Source: Stenopsyche tienmushanensis (Eukaryota; Arthropoda; Insecta; Trichoptera; Stenopsychidae). From it: DNA of 64,000 nt. Shown piece after piece: positions 50,201 through 59,702 of this stretch (position 1 is its first letter; the number at the start of each line of letters is the position of its first letter). Location of the stretch: contig WACJ01000114.1 in the NCBI GenBank assembly GCA_008973525.1, forward strand, positions 682,001 through 746,000. Direction: 5' to 3'. Under the pieces are notes generated by a model. The model was not told where the DNA came from. It saw nothing but the letters and a program-made list of their open reading frames with translations, and made no database searches. A program made the position numbers and the translations under genes.

Positions 50201-52105
50201 GTGGTTTCGAGAAAAACGCGTTTGAAAAAATAATTACGGAAGACGAGAAATTTAAGGCAGTAATAATCAGTATGAACTATCTAGCAGTTAATCAGCTATT
50301 CTAGCACCATATAGTGACCCTTCGTCTTCTTCATATGCAAAATTTTGAGCTTGCATTTCTTTTCGAGCTTCCTTGGTCTCCACTGCGCTGCATTTATTCT
50401 GTCGATTGACGCGCTGCTCATCCATTTGCCGTGCATAATTAAAGCTCTGCGAGCCAACAACTACTTACAACTCGTTCATCAGCACTTCAAGTGCTGAATT
50501 TCCTTCATTGAATAAGGCAACAGCTAAAAATGCCGCAACCTCGATTATTGTAAATACAGAATGTAGATGTTTTGGAGCCAAACGGTCAAATTAAAACATT
50601 CGTTCGCATTTTGTATGGGACCACCTAAACATCTCAGCAATTCATCTTTTGATACATTTTCATACAATGGTTGAATTGCTTTTTGAAGGTCGAGGTGTAA
50701 TGGAGTAGGGTGCGCTTCAGGCTTCGTTCCAAGAGCTTTCTTCCACTTGCACCAGCTGTCATCTCCCTCTGGACAGTTGTCGTGTTGTGGATTGTTGTCT
50801 GTTGATATCATGTGTTGAAAAGTTGATATTATAGCCTTCTTCATGTCTTCGAAACTGTTCACATTTCTCCAAATGGCTAAGCCACAATGTGAACTGAGCT
50901 TTTTCATCAAAGCCTCTGTCAATTTTCCCTTTCTTCCCAGATTTTTAGTCTTATTGGACTTCTATTCTAAGAATTTGTAAATAAGGGCATCTATCAGCAT
51001 TTTTTTATTTCCTTCTTCTTCCCATAAGTACAGGGGTATAGAGCCAAGTAAATGAATAAGGGTTGATTGAATTTTTACTTCATACTAACTGATGCGAATT
51101 TCGAGAAACTGGACTGACGAGCGTTCACATTAGGGCTCATAACATCGGAATAAAACGGAATTTTGTTGTGAAACTTTCAAAACATATTCTTGAATAGTTT
51201 TACTAATAATTTATGAAATCATAAACTAAGTGTTTTTTAACAATCAAAAATTGTTTTATATGCTATTCGAGCTGTCATATTTTTATTTTTGGGTTGATGT
51301 ATTAGGGGGATCCATAAGTAATCAATTATTTCGAATTAAAACGGAAAAAAATCGTTACGATTTTATTTTAATTATTCAATCAATTATATAATTTCCATTA
51401 TTATTTACAACTCTTTGTCACCCTTCCAACGAATCCACTAGCGATTTCAGCAGCTCTGTATTGAATTCAGTAGGTTTCCCACTTCGGTGGTCATCAACAA
51501 TGCTAAAATTGCCACTTGAGAATCTTTGAAACCATTGTTGACACTTGTTGACTTTAAGAATTTTGTCGGAAACACCACAAATTTTCTAAGATGTCTGTGT
51601 TGCGTTACAACCCATTTTAATCCCCCTGCCTCCTCGCACGTACATGATACGCGCGCTGTTATTTAGCCTAAGCGCGCTTACCCGTATCATGTACGCTCTT
51701 AAGAAAAAAATACATACCCGATGTTTACAAAGCTGTTGCGTGGAGGGCTAACACTTGGCGGATGAAAATGAAATGAAATTTATTAAATTAAATAAATAGT
51801 TGTAAATTCAAGGGGTTTCAGTGGATTTCCGATTTGTTAGCTGTGTGTTAGAAGTGTTTTTATGATAGCAAAAAAATCATTGCGTGTAATAATTTCAACA
51901 ACTAAGCTGATCACATTTTACAGATGCAAAACTGCAGTAAAATTATAGGTTGTATTCAAACTGACGAATTTTTATTTTGTTCATTAGCATAATACATCAT
52001 CACTTCTTTAAATTGCATTATTGATTCAATTCAATTAATTTTGATTTTATTTTTAGATTACTCCTTGGGTTGGAGTGGATAGCCAGCCGGATAAAAAAGA
52101 AGTGA
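41280..52105 (+). CDS. Arl5: ADP-ribosylation factor-like GTPase 5 (ARL5), 179 aa, five exons
   Basis: Exons are 41280-41325, 47480-47688, 47830-47955, 49844-49953 and 52057-52105; all introns are GT-AG and the 540 nt CDS is in frame. The 179-residue length equals that usual for ARL5. Visible features: Gly2 for N-myristoylation with an amphipathic start ([12 protein letters not shown]), P-loop GLDNAGKTT, switch [20 protein letters not shown] at switch II, NKQD (split by intron 3) and a CCALTGEG G5 box. ARL5 proteins are known trans-Golgi GTPases that recruit GARP for endosome-to-Golgi tethering. The catalytic Gln of GGQ is kept, but the next residue is Gln where I recall Glu in vertebrate ARL5. 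Intron 1 is 6154 bp and holds a mariner relic, a dispersed repeat and an unidentified antisense frame; introns 3 and 4 hold Tigger/piggyBac and Mutator relics. ARL1 and ARF are less likely because of the [11 protein letters not shown] switch. Confidence 0.95.
42165..42355 (-). mobile_element. Partial hAT-like copy without the nested MITE
   Basis: On the minus strand it follows 11760-11898 and 12783-12850 of the hAT at 11730-12863, but reads straight through the TTAA where that copy holds the 880 bp MITE. Confidence 0.8.
42438..42945 (-). CDS. Unidentified antisense reading frame(s) in ARL5 intron 1
   Basis: An uninterrupted 149-codon frame (42945-42496) runs from ATG to TAA on the minus strand, with a second frame (42791-42438) open across most of it. 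The block is GC-richer than the surrounding intron. The protein is charged (for example [34 protein letters not shown]) with no signal peptide or membrane segment. I do not recognise it. A TGA lies 18 nt upstream of the ATG, so this is not the inside of a longer frame. It may be a decayed transposon or captured gene, a retrocopy, or chance. Confidence 0.35.
43575..43680 (+). repeat. Dispersed repeat A, copy 4 (start only)
   Basis: ATCATCATAGTGCAGCCACG, then ACAGTCCA, ATATCCATTCCGTCTATATC and ATACATTCGCTTCCTCGTAT match the beginning of repeat A at 56720-56820 (inverted). The rest is missing. Confidence 0.75.
43681..45085. other. ARL5 intron 1 spacer
   Basis: No gene or well-defined element. 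A GTCTCAGTATTTACTTT and GAGACGATCAATC pair (44720-44785) resembles 13864-13930. Confidence 0.4.
45090..45640 (+). pseudogene. Mariner transposase relic, family 1, copy 2
   Basis: The plus strand matches 7640-8260 (minus): CTCGGATACTTAAATGTATT, CATGATTTAATCGATAGA, TGTATATTGGGACTCC. It encodes broken pieces including [18 protein letters not shown] and [16 protein letters not shown]. Numerous stops and indels. Confidence 0.83.
45848..45935 (-). repeat. tRNA-derived SINE fragment
   Basis: On the minus strand, TTGGGGAACATCGGTTAAGA is followed by a B box in AAAGGTTCGGGTTCAGATCC and then AGATTGTGG. It is the best-preserved of the family; another A-box piece lies at 46495-46540. Confidence 0.65.
46980..47415 (-). 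repeat. Dispersed repeat A, copy 2 (near complete)
   Basis: Read on the plus strand it begins with GTGGACGAGGAGACACCCTC and ends TTGATGATGATATAT, just before ARL5 exon 2. The terminal (GAT)n recurs in copy 3, which suggests a non-LTR-type tail and thus a SINE-like origin. The outer left end near 46965-46990 is shared with 63200-63225. Confidence 0.85.
48602..49693 (+). mobile_element. Tigger/pogo element with a piggyBac relic inside
   Basis: Inverted ends CAGTAAGACCCTGCTTAA and CAGCAAGACCCCGCTTGA lie next to TA on both sides (48600-48601 and 49694-49695). 48690-49060 encodes broken Tigger DDE sequence ([20 protein letters not shown]). From about 49100 the coding resembles piggyBac ([10 protein letters not shown]; then RPCHILCLF) and finishes with a Cys-rich tail near 49430-49490. 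Located in ARL5 intron 3. Confidence 0.8.
49100..49660 (+). pseudogene. piggyBac-like transposase relic
   Basis: The motif [10 protein letters not shown] (about 49135-49165) is characteristic of piggyBac-type transposases. The C-terminal Cys-rich remnant ([14 protein letters not shown] near 49428-49470) fits the same family. The following ~170 bp match 11575-11725 inverted. The frame is broken repeatedly. Confidence 0.72.
50180..50940 (-). pseudogene. Mutator-like transposase relic, copy 2 (best preserved)
   Basis: The 125-residue minus frame (50545-50922) contains [34 protein letters not shown] and [13 protein letters not shown] associate this block with the Mutator-like transposases common in arthropod genomes. 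Downstream (50240-50545) other frames carry the C-terminal end, and the last part shares noncoding sequence with 8430-8530 and 55300-55390. Located in ARL5 intron 4. Confidence 0.75.
50941..52056. other. Remainder of ARL5 intron 4
   Basis: A roughly 200 bp stretch at 51410-51600 reads on the minus strand like a decayed transposase start ([20 protein letters not shown]), probably mariner. At 51632-51700 CGTACATGATACG(C/G) occurs inverted. Nothing else recognised. Confidence 0.45.
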
Positions 52106-53530
52106 CATTAACGGTGCAAATGTATAATTGTTAGTGTTAATGAATAATAAATCAATTATAAGGGAATCGCATTCCTTTATGTGAAAAAGATTTTTAATTT
52201 AAATGTGTACATTTTCCAAAACTATACATAACAAATATACACTAATGTTATATATAATTTGTATTAAAATTACTTGTATTCATATGTATCGCTATTTAGA
52301 ATTGTTTATATATGTATATGTTAATTTAAAAAGACATTCTATGTTTATTGAGCAAACCGATGAATCTTAGTGAAGTTTAAAATTATTATTCAAAATTCCA
52401 CATATTTTATCAACATCATTTTAGGTCGAAAATGCATTCAACATGATTAAAAAATTATAGAATTTTTCACAAATTTGTTAGCGAATATAAATGGGCTTAA
52501 CTGCTGATGTATATAATTTCTTCTCTATTTTGCTCACGATTGTGTTTATTTAAGGTCTGTCCAATTTATTTGTTATATTTATTTACGGATTAATCACCAA
52601 TTTTAATAACCCAATGAAAAATGTTTGGGTATAATCATATTACGCATTAATTATATATACAAATTTGTAACTAATTTTCATAAATAGCATATAATCTGAT
52701 ATTAACCCGCATGTTATAAATAATGATGATTTTGTCAAGATGAATATGTCTTTCATTTTAAATCAATAATAGGGGAACATGTATATATTAAATAAAGTGC
52801 ATATTAATTATTCTATATCATTAAAGAAATTATACAAATGACATTTTTATTTTTTTAAATTTAAAAGTCTATTTTTAAAGGCAAAACTGCGACTATGAGC
52901 AATACATAAATTATCGCTTTCTTGGTGCTCCTTTTACAAACTGCATGATACTAATGGATATACAAAGAAAACATGTAATAAGTACTTATTTTCAAACTGT
53001 ATATTATGTATTTTTAATATATCACCCACAAAAGGTGGCTGAATTTATTTCCTTAGTAGAATAATCTGAAATAACTGTTTTGTAAATATAATTTCATGTA
53101 CTTGTATTTAATTTATTTAATATCAATATTCAATGATTTCATGAGGTATTTTCGAGCAAATGCTTTATGATATGAGATCAATTTTGCAATATATTGTTCA
53201 GTCGAATTACCTCAAGTTTCGTTTATTTGTAAATGTTTTGGTTGTTTTATGGTATTTAATTTTCAATTAAATAAGATACACTTGATTGAATAAGACTAGG
53301 AAAATATATATTTTATGTTCATAATGTAAGATTGACTGGCAGTATCGAATTTGTTTTATCTAATGAAAGGTTACATAGGATACCTGACAACTGATTAATT
53401 GTGTTTGTTGGCTGATAATCTGTCATTAATGAATGTTATACATGTACATACAAACTATACGAAATGACAATTTTAACATACTTCTTTGGTTAATTAATGA
53501 TGGTTAATGTGAAGGTTGAAATTGTTTTGC
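52106..53530. other. ARL5 3' UTR and AT-rich spacer
   Basis: Very AT-rich DNA with two AATAAA signals for ARL5. No gene or repeat recognised beyond 52800. Confidence 0.45.
52146..52151 (+). terminator. Candidate poly(A) signal of ARL5
   Basis: AATAAA lies 41 bp after the ARL5 stop codon. A second AATAAA at 52791-52796 would give a longer 3' UTR of about 0.7 kb. Which is used cannot be told from sequence. Confidence 0.5.
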
Positions 53531-53539
53531 ATTTGCAAA

Positions 53540-55094
53540 TTTTTTTTAATGTTAGGTTTAGTTTCACACAACGCGTATTCTTAGGGCTGTCAGCTATAAT
53601 AGGATATTCAGCACCTACTTTTTGCCAAAATGTACAGAGGTCATTGTTTAAAAATTCCACTTCCAATTGTCCATGTCTGGGAAATATTGCTTGAGTGAGT
53701 ATTAATGCAATTGGCAATGTCAAGATTCATCAGCATTTTTGATGAATGATTTATCTTTCATTTTTGAGTACAACTTTATTTCTTTTGGTGTTCTCTGGGT
53801 TTCGAAAAACAATCCTATTTCTTCACGGGGTTCATAAACCCTGTTTAAAATTCTTCCTGTCGACAGCCAGGATACCTCTGTGCGATACAAAAGACCATTA
53901 CATTTGGCTGCAACTTCAACGCACAAAACTTTGAATAATCTGGAATTTGTAGCTTTGCCGCGAATATGATTCACAATTTTTACTCTATCACTCAACGCGC
54001 TTAGTAAATCTGAAAGAAGCTTCTTAAAAGCGAAAGCCAGCGATAAGATAAAACTTGAGGAGCAAATTGTTTCACGACTGCTCGAAATCCAGAATGTATT
54101 CCCATCATGGAAGGCGTCCCTAATACAAACGCCAACTAACTTGACTAGTCCAGTCCTTTTTCCACAAATAACTGTTTTAGCATTTTGAATACGTCTTCAC
54201 CACAAGTAGTGGTGGGAAAAGACTTGCAGAACAAGAATTCTTATTTTACACGGTTATCTTTAACATACCGAATTTATTCCAGTAATTGTGAACACGAAGC
54301 TACATCGATTGTCTCGTCCAATCACAGCACAAACAGAATAATTTAGGAAATAATGGTTGCCAAAATATCGTTACTCAACTCTAAAATACAACTTTGAATT
54401 GTTCTATTGGAGAATGATATTTGATTCATCTTAGCCATGCATTGCTCACCAATAACAAGAGACACAAACAAGGTTTGATGAGTTCCTTTCCTATAGTGAG
54501 CCGTTTTTTGTTCATAGCAATGGGATAAGCAGTTTGATACGAAGCTTTAAGACATGATTCAGTTATCTTTTGTGCATTTCTAATGGAATCCAATTGCGAA
54601 CACTCTTTTCTTTAAAAAAAATCAAATTCTTTACCTGCCAATTCTTTATGACCTTTCTCGAAATGTTTGTTCGGTTTTATGCTCTCTGTACCAAGAACTT
54701 TATTACGTATAAGACACTGAGGCTTTTCTATATTTCTGTCAACAATATTCATGAAAACCCATTGTAGAAATACTTCTTTATACAAGCGCTTTTTTCCAGA
54801 AGTAAAAGCCATTTCCCTTAAATACTGATACAAATACGAAACATGCAAATTAGTGCTCGAGTAAATTGAAACTGAATCGTCTCCATGTGTCTTCATCCGT
54901 CTTTTTGCGAGAAGGTTCGCTTGAAAGGGATTAGAATAAAATGAGAGACTTCTTGGAAGAGAGTGCAAACCACATGGCGCTCGAATGTCATTCTATTATT
55001 ATATCTACATACCAAAGATTACCAGCGTCATTACCATTGCAGAATAGCCGTTTTACCCCTCTGGGGGTAATTATGCCTAGGTTAGGAACCGCTG
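53540..55094 (-). pseudogene. hAT transposase relic (ZBED/SCAND3-like), copy 2
   Basis: Minus-strand copy of the family at 8755-10144 that extends further upstream: the frame at 54612-54968 (NANLLAKRRMKTHGDD-like; VDRNIEKPQCLIR; HFEKGHKELAGKEFDFF) precedes the stretch with SRLFKVLCVEVAAKCNGLLY and EVSWLSTGRILNRVYEPREE. Frameshifts near 54190-54300 and 53700 break it. The outer end GGTTAGGAACCGCTG stops at 55094; the other terminal repeat was not found. Confidence 0.86.
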
Positions 55095-55299
55095 TTTTAG
55101 ACATTCGATAATGAGTAGATTTTCATGATTTTTTTTAATAGTGATAAAATAATTGTATTTTAAATTTTTGTCATTCATTTACTACAACCTTAAAGTGCTA
55201 ATTTATTTTATTTTTTTATTTCATTTTTAATATGTGTAGGCAGTCAACTAAGCTATAAAAATTTTAGTTTTAGCGTAAATAACTTATTCAACAACTTTT

Positions 55300-55890
55300 T
55301 AAGACACAACTGGCAAAAATTTTGAAAATGCAGTTTCGAGATTATCTCGTTTAAAGTTTCAAAACTATCAATTTTAATGACTACCGATCAATCAGTGATT
55401 CCATACGCATATAATAGATCTTCAGCTTTTTCAAAGAGTTGATTATCTTCGAGTAGCTGTTGTTTTCGGGCTAAGCGAGCTGCTTTTGTCTCAGAAAGAC
55501 TCTTACAGTCCTGCCTTACTATCCGCGCTTCATCGGTGTTTTCAGCAAAGACTTTATAATAGGTGCCAATAATTATATTTAATGTATTCATCTTCTTCAA
55601 AATTAGGCTGTAGTCGTTATTAAATATTCAAGCAGCAATATACGTTGATATTTCAATGATTTTTATACCAGAATGCAGGTGGTTTGGAGCCAGTTGCCAA
55701 ACCGTCAAGTTAAAATATTTAGGGTATGGCCACCCAAGCATCTTTGAAGTAAATCATCCATGGACATATATAGATGCTGTTTTATCTCTTGGCCAAGAAA
55801 TGGAGTCAGGTCTTCAAGCTTTGGATGTTTTTTAAAGCGATAGTTTTGACATTTGCACCAGCTTCTGACTCCGGTCGGGTTCCCATGTTA
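55300..55890 (-). pseudogene. Mutator-like transposase relic, copy 3 (C-terminal half)
   Basis: The minus strand shows SWCKCQNYRFKK, DDLLQRCLGG and an open 70-residue end (55388-55600) with KVFAENTDEARIVRQDCKSL. The same blocks occur in copies 1 and 2. It directly follows the hAT relic at 53540-55094. Confidence 0.72.
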
Positions 55891-56444
55891 ATGGGATAAG
55901 GGACATCCTTAATAAAACTAAAGATATAAAAGATTTAAACAAAGGTATTGTGAAAGATAGGTTTACTAGTTCACAGTGGTTCATATTCCGATTTTTCTCT
56001 TTCATAGCATACTCTCAATATGTTATAATTTCGAAATACATAATTAAAAATAACCGATATTTTGAACGTTGTAAAGGGTTTGCTTAAACAATACAAAAAC
56101 ATAAATCCATCAAAAAGAGCTGGAGAAATAAAATTTAATGACACGTATATTTCTTTATTTATCATTTTAATAAGATTGATCAGTGCTAAAAGCAAAAAAT
56201 CTCATTATCAGAACAGTACATGTGAAAATGATACGGTTGTTTATACATTTTTGTTCCTGTATTAAAAATCAATTCATTTTCACAAATATTGATTTACTAT
56301 ACAGTTTTGAAATAAAAATTCTTAACATTTATATAAAGCAATATAAGAAATTATTAAAACTAGTTGCCCTGTTACTATTGTTAAGTGTATTTTGGACTTT
56401 CAAAATTATGTATTAATTCATGGTTTAGGTGTTTTTTTGATAAT

Positions 56445-56820
56445 CAGTCCAGTCCCTCCTATAAGAAGGGATTGGACTCTGCACTCCAGAAAACCCTTTC
56501 CAGTAGAATCAAAAAGGTCGTCTAGATCAGTTAGATTTAGAATAGTTTTCTACCGTCTCCCTAAGAAAACTACTCGGTCTTTACAAACCTCCATCATTCC
56601 CTATCGAGACGGTCGTGAAAGCATTCGTCAATACGTTCATTCAGGATACCCGTTGGGTGAACGTTCTAAATGAAATTCAGTGGTAATCCTACCTTCAATA
56701 TCGAGCGAATGAGGAGGCGAATGTATGATACAGATGTGATCCCTTCCTGTGAACGGATATTGAAGAGACCCATAGTTCTGTAGTGGACTGTTTGTGGCTG
56801 CACTATGATGATGATATATA
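56445..56820 (-). repeat. Dispersed repeat A, copy 3
   Basis: It has the same order of blocks as 46980-47415: CAGAAAACCCTTTCCAGTAG, AAAGGTCGTCTAGA, CCTATCGAGACGGTCG, TACGTTCATTCAGGATACCC, CTTCAATATCGAGCGAATGA, then CACTATGATGATGATATAT at the tail. The outer ~100 bp found in copy 2 are absent. Confidence 0.85.
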
Positions 56821-56829
56821 CAGAACAAT

Positions 56830-57517
56830 CATTTTCAAGCATGAACCAAAAGAAGAGCATTTTGAGAAGTCTAATAATGGATGAGTATTTGAAGTCGTGC
56901 CTGAGATTTAAATCTAAAAGTTAAATACCAAACTGACTAAGCAATATTCAGATAAATTTTAAGGAATCAATGTCATGTATACATTTATAATTTCAACATT
57001 AAATAGTATTCTTACATTGTTTTTTTTTTGTAGAAAATCTTTTTCTTCTAATAAATATACAATTATAAAATGTTATTTATAAATATATCACGCTTGATTT
57101 TTTTTTAGAAACTGTCATGTTACATATATTTGGTTCTTTTGGGTCAAGAGTTTGCCGATTTCTGCTTTGGGCTGGAAAAAATTCCTAAATCTTACATGAA
57201 TGTTTCAACCACCAAATGTATATAAATAAAATTAGGGATGGAATTACAAGAAATTTATGTATGCTGAAAACGCATTCAGAAGAAAAGCTACGTTTGTAAG
57301 AAATGTGACAAATTATATAATAATTATATATTTCTAAAAAAATATTTTATTCTCTAAGAACAACTTAATTCTAACACTGGATTTTTTGAGCAATCATTTT
57401 TGAGCAAAACAGCTTAAACTTAAAGCACAATTATATAAATACTATTATTTTTTAATTATGAATATATATAGATTAATGTCCTTCTTGGCTCTGTATTATA
57501 ATTTAGAAGTTACATAT
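56830..57517. other. AT-rich spacer, nothing recognised
   Basis: No coding sequence or repeat structure seen between repeat A and the unassigned DNA transposon. Confidence 0.4.
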
Positions 57518-59133
57518 TAGGGTGGTCCTTGTTTGGGTAAAAAAGTTTTTTTCGAATATATTGACTAGTCAACATCTCATTTGATTTTCTACTTTAAAAA
57601 ACTATTTCAATATTTTAAAAAAAATACTATTTAGGGGTATTAAAACCTTGTATTAATCACTAACTTGTATTTATTATTATAAAGTATTTACATGTAAAAT
57701 TAATGTTTTAATATTAAAATCATATATATTCAGGATACGAGTGTCGATTTTTTGTATCAAGATATATCTTTCTGTAATCTTTTACCAACAAAAACGATTG
57801 TCATCAATTTATTGTATTCCTACATTAAAGCAACACCAAACTCAGCAATCACTACCCACATAGAATGGGCGATTTCCTTTGCAGTCTTAAAATCAGAGTC
57901 ATCCTTCCAAGGACAACCTTTTTATTCAAAAACTGTGATAAGATACCCAGTATCTGGAAAAATCGTAAAAAGTTGCTAGTCACAAAGTCTTCTATGCTTT
58001 TTTTAGTGATTTGTTCAACGTCAATGCTTTATCTTTTTTGGGAAATCTTCTACATCTTCGATTCTTAGTGCATCTACCATATTTTTCTTATCTTGATTCG
58101 AAAGTTCGTCATCAAAAAATTCAAATGACACTAACTCTTCTAACAAGTACCATAAACGGTCCAGTATTTTTTTCATGGCGACTTTGGCCATTGTTTGGTT
58201 TATATAATCAAAGGATACAAGGTCTTTAAGTCTTTTCTCGGTGCTGAATATCCGACAAGGGTTTGAAACCAGTATTTTGTACATATTATGATTGAAAAAA
58301 CATATATCATTCTTCTTCAGTTTGATTGATGTTTAAATAGGAAAATCTTTAAGCTTTAGTCATCCATTTCCAGCCTCCTAAATAAAGCTCTTTTTTCAGA
58401 AATTCCTCCCAAATAAATGATGGAAAGATTCAACAGTTTTTTATAGTTATCTCGAGGTTGATATACTTGTGTTTTTGAGTAAAAGAAATCCTGCCTGCAA
58501 CAACATTTTCTATAATTTTAAAGGATGTAATATCATATATTACTGTTTTATAATCACTTTGATCAATTTTGTCCCAGTTCTTCTTAAACCTTATAAACAA
58601 TTGGATATCACGAGTACTAGATGGACCGAGTGATTGACTCACTATAGCTTCTAACATAATTTCCATTATATGATGGCGACAAGCTAGACAAAGCATATAT
58701 TTTTCCATTTTCCGCTCCAGAAGAACACAAGCTCCATTTCTTAAGCCGGTGTTTACAGCTGTAGTATTAAAACATAAATGTAATACTTCATCAATAGAAG
58801 GTAACTTTGACTGATGCAGATTTGGTGCTGATTGGCCGATAAGCCAAATATTGGTTTTATTTCTAGTTAATAAATTTCTGCCACTGCTTGAAGGAGGATT
58901 GAATATAGTGAAGTAGTGTCTTTCTGCATGCTATTTCAGTTCAAAATAGACTAATAAACATAACAGAATCAATGTCGGATTCATAGTTAAGTGGCTATAC
59001 AATGTTTTTTTTTCTGAAACATCGACTTATGGTAGCGACCTCTAAAACCTTTTACTTTATTTTTTAGGGCAGAAAATCATATGACGAGGTGACCACTCAA
59101 TTTTTTAAAAGTCGAAAGATAAGGACAACCCTA
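57518..59133 (-). mobile_element. 1.6 kb DNA transposon relic of unassigned superfamily
   Basis: Ends TAGGGTGGTCCTTGTTT and, inverted, TAGGGTTGTCCTTATCT bound the region. The minus strand holds two frames: 58430-58708 (KYMLCLACRHHIMEIMLEAI; SLGPSSTRDIQLFIRFKKNW) and 58021-58284 (ILVSNPCRIFSTEKRLKDLV). An upstream part near 58710-58760 reads NTGLRNGACVLLERK. I have a vague memory of this NTG-LRNGA/CRHH pattern from uncharacterised repeated proteins of insects and Hydra, but I cannot assign it to a superfamily. It is not hAT, mariner or Tigger by motif. No clear target duplication. Confidence 0.6.
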
Positions 59134-59702
59134 ATGTAGTATACTGCTTTATGTTGGACTAATTCTATATTGAAAGTCAATAGTATATCTATAAAATAAA
59201 TAGCTTTTATCGTCCATATTGTATTTAACTTTTTTGTAAATGTTAGTGGCAGGGGATAATTTTACTGTTGATGTAAATAAATAATTTGCATTAAATCTGA
59301 TGAATATTTTTATATACTTGTACGAACCGTGTTATGTGCTTATTGATGAAATTTTAGTGTTTTTTCTTTATACAAATCATTAACAAATCTTTGAAAATTT
59401 GATTGTGATGGCTAAAATATGTGATAGCTCTAGAATTGACAAAATTAATATTCTAAAAAAATGTTATGTAATGAGTATACTTTTAGTTTTTCATATCTGT
59501 AAAGAACCAAATAAACACTAAATAAACACATCATGTATAATAATTTATTATTGCAGTATTTTGTATTTCAACTAAGAATTTATACCCTGAAATGTATATA
59601 TCCTTTTTTTGTATTTCTTTCTCAATATCCATAAATATTATTGTGCGAGTAGGGTAAAAATATAATATTTTTATAATTTAAAAAAAGATCCATTTATTTA
59701 AT
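59134..59702. other. Spacer downstream of the dynein gene
   Basis: AT-rich; presumably the dynein 3' UTR at the right end. No other feature recognised. Confidence 0.4.
59693..59698 (-). terminator. Candidate poly(A) signal of the dynein gene
   Basis: AATAAA on the minus strand begins 5 bp after the dynein stop codon. This is very close; more signals probably follow in the AT-rich sequence below 59690. Confidence 0.35.
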
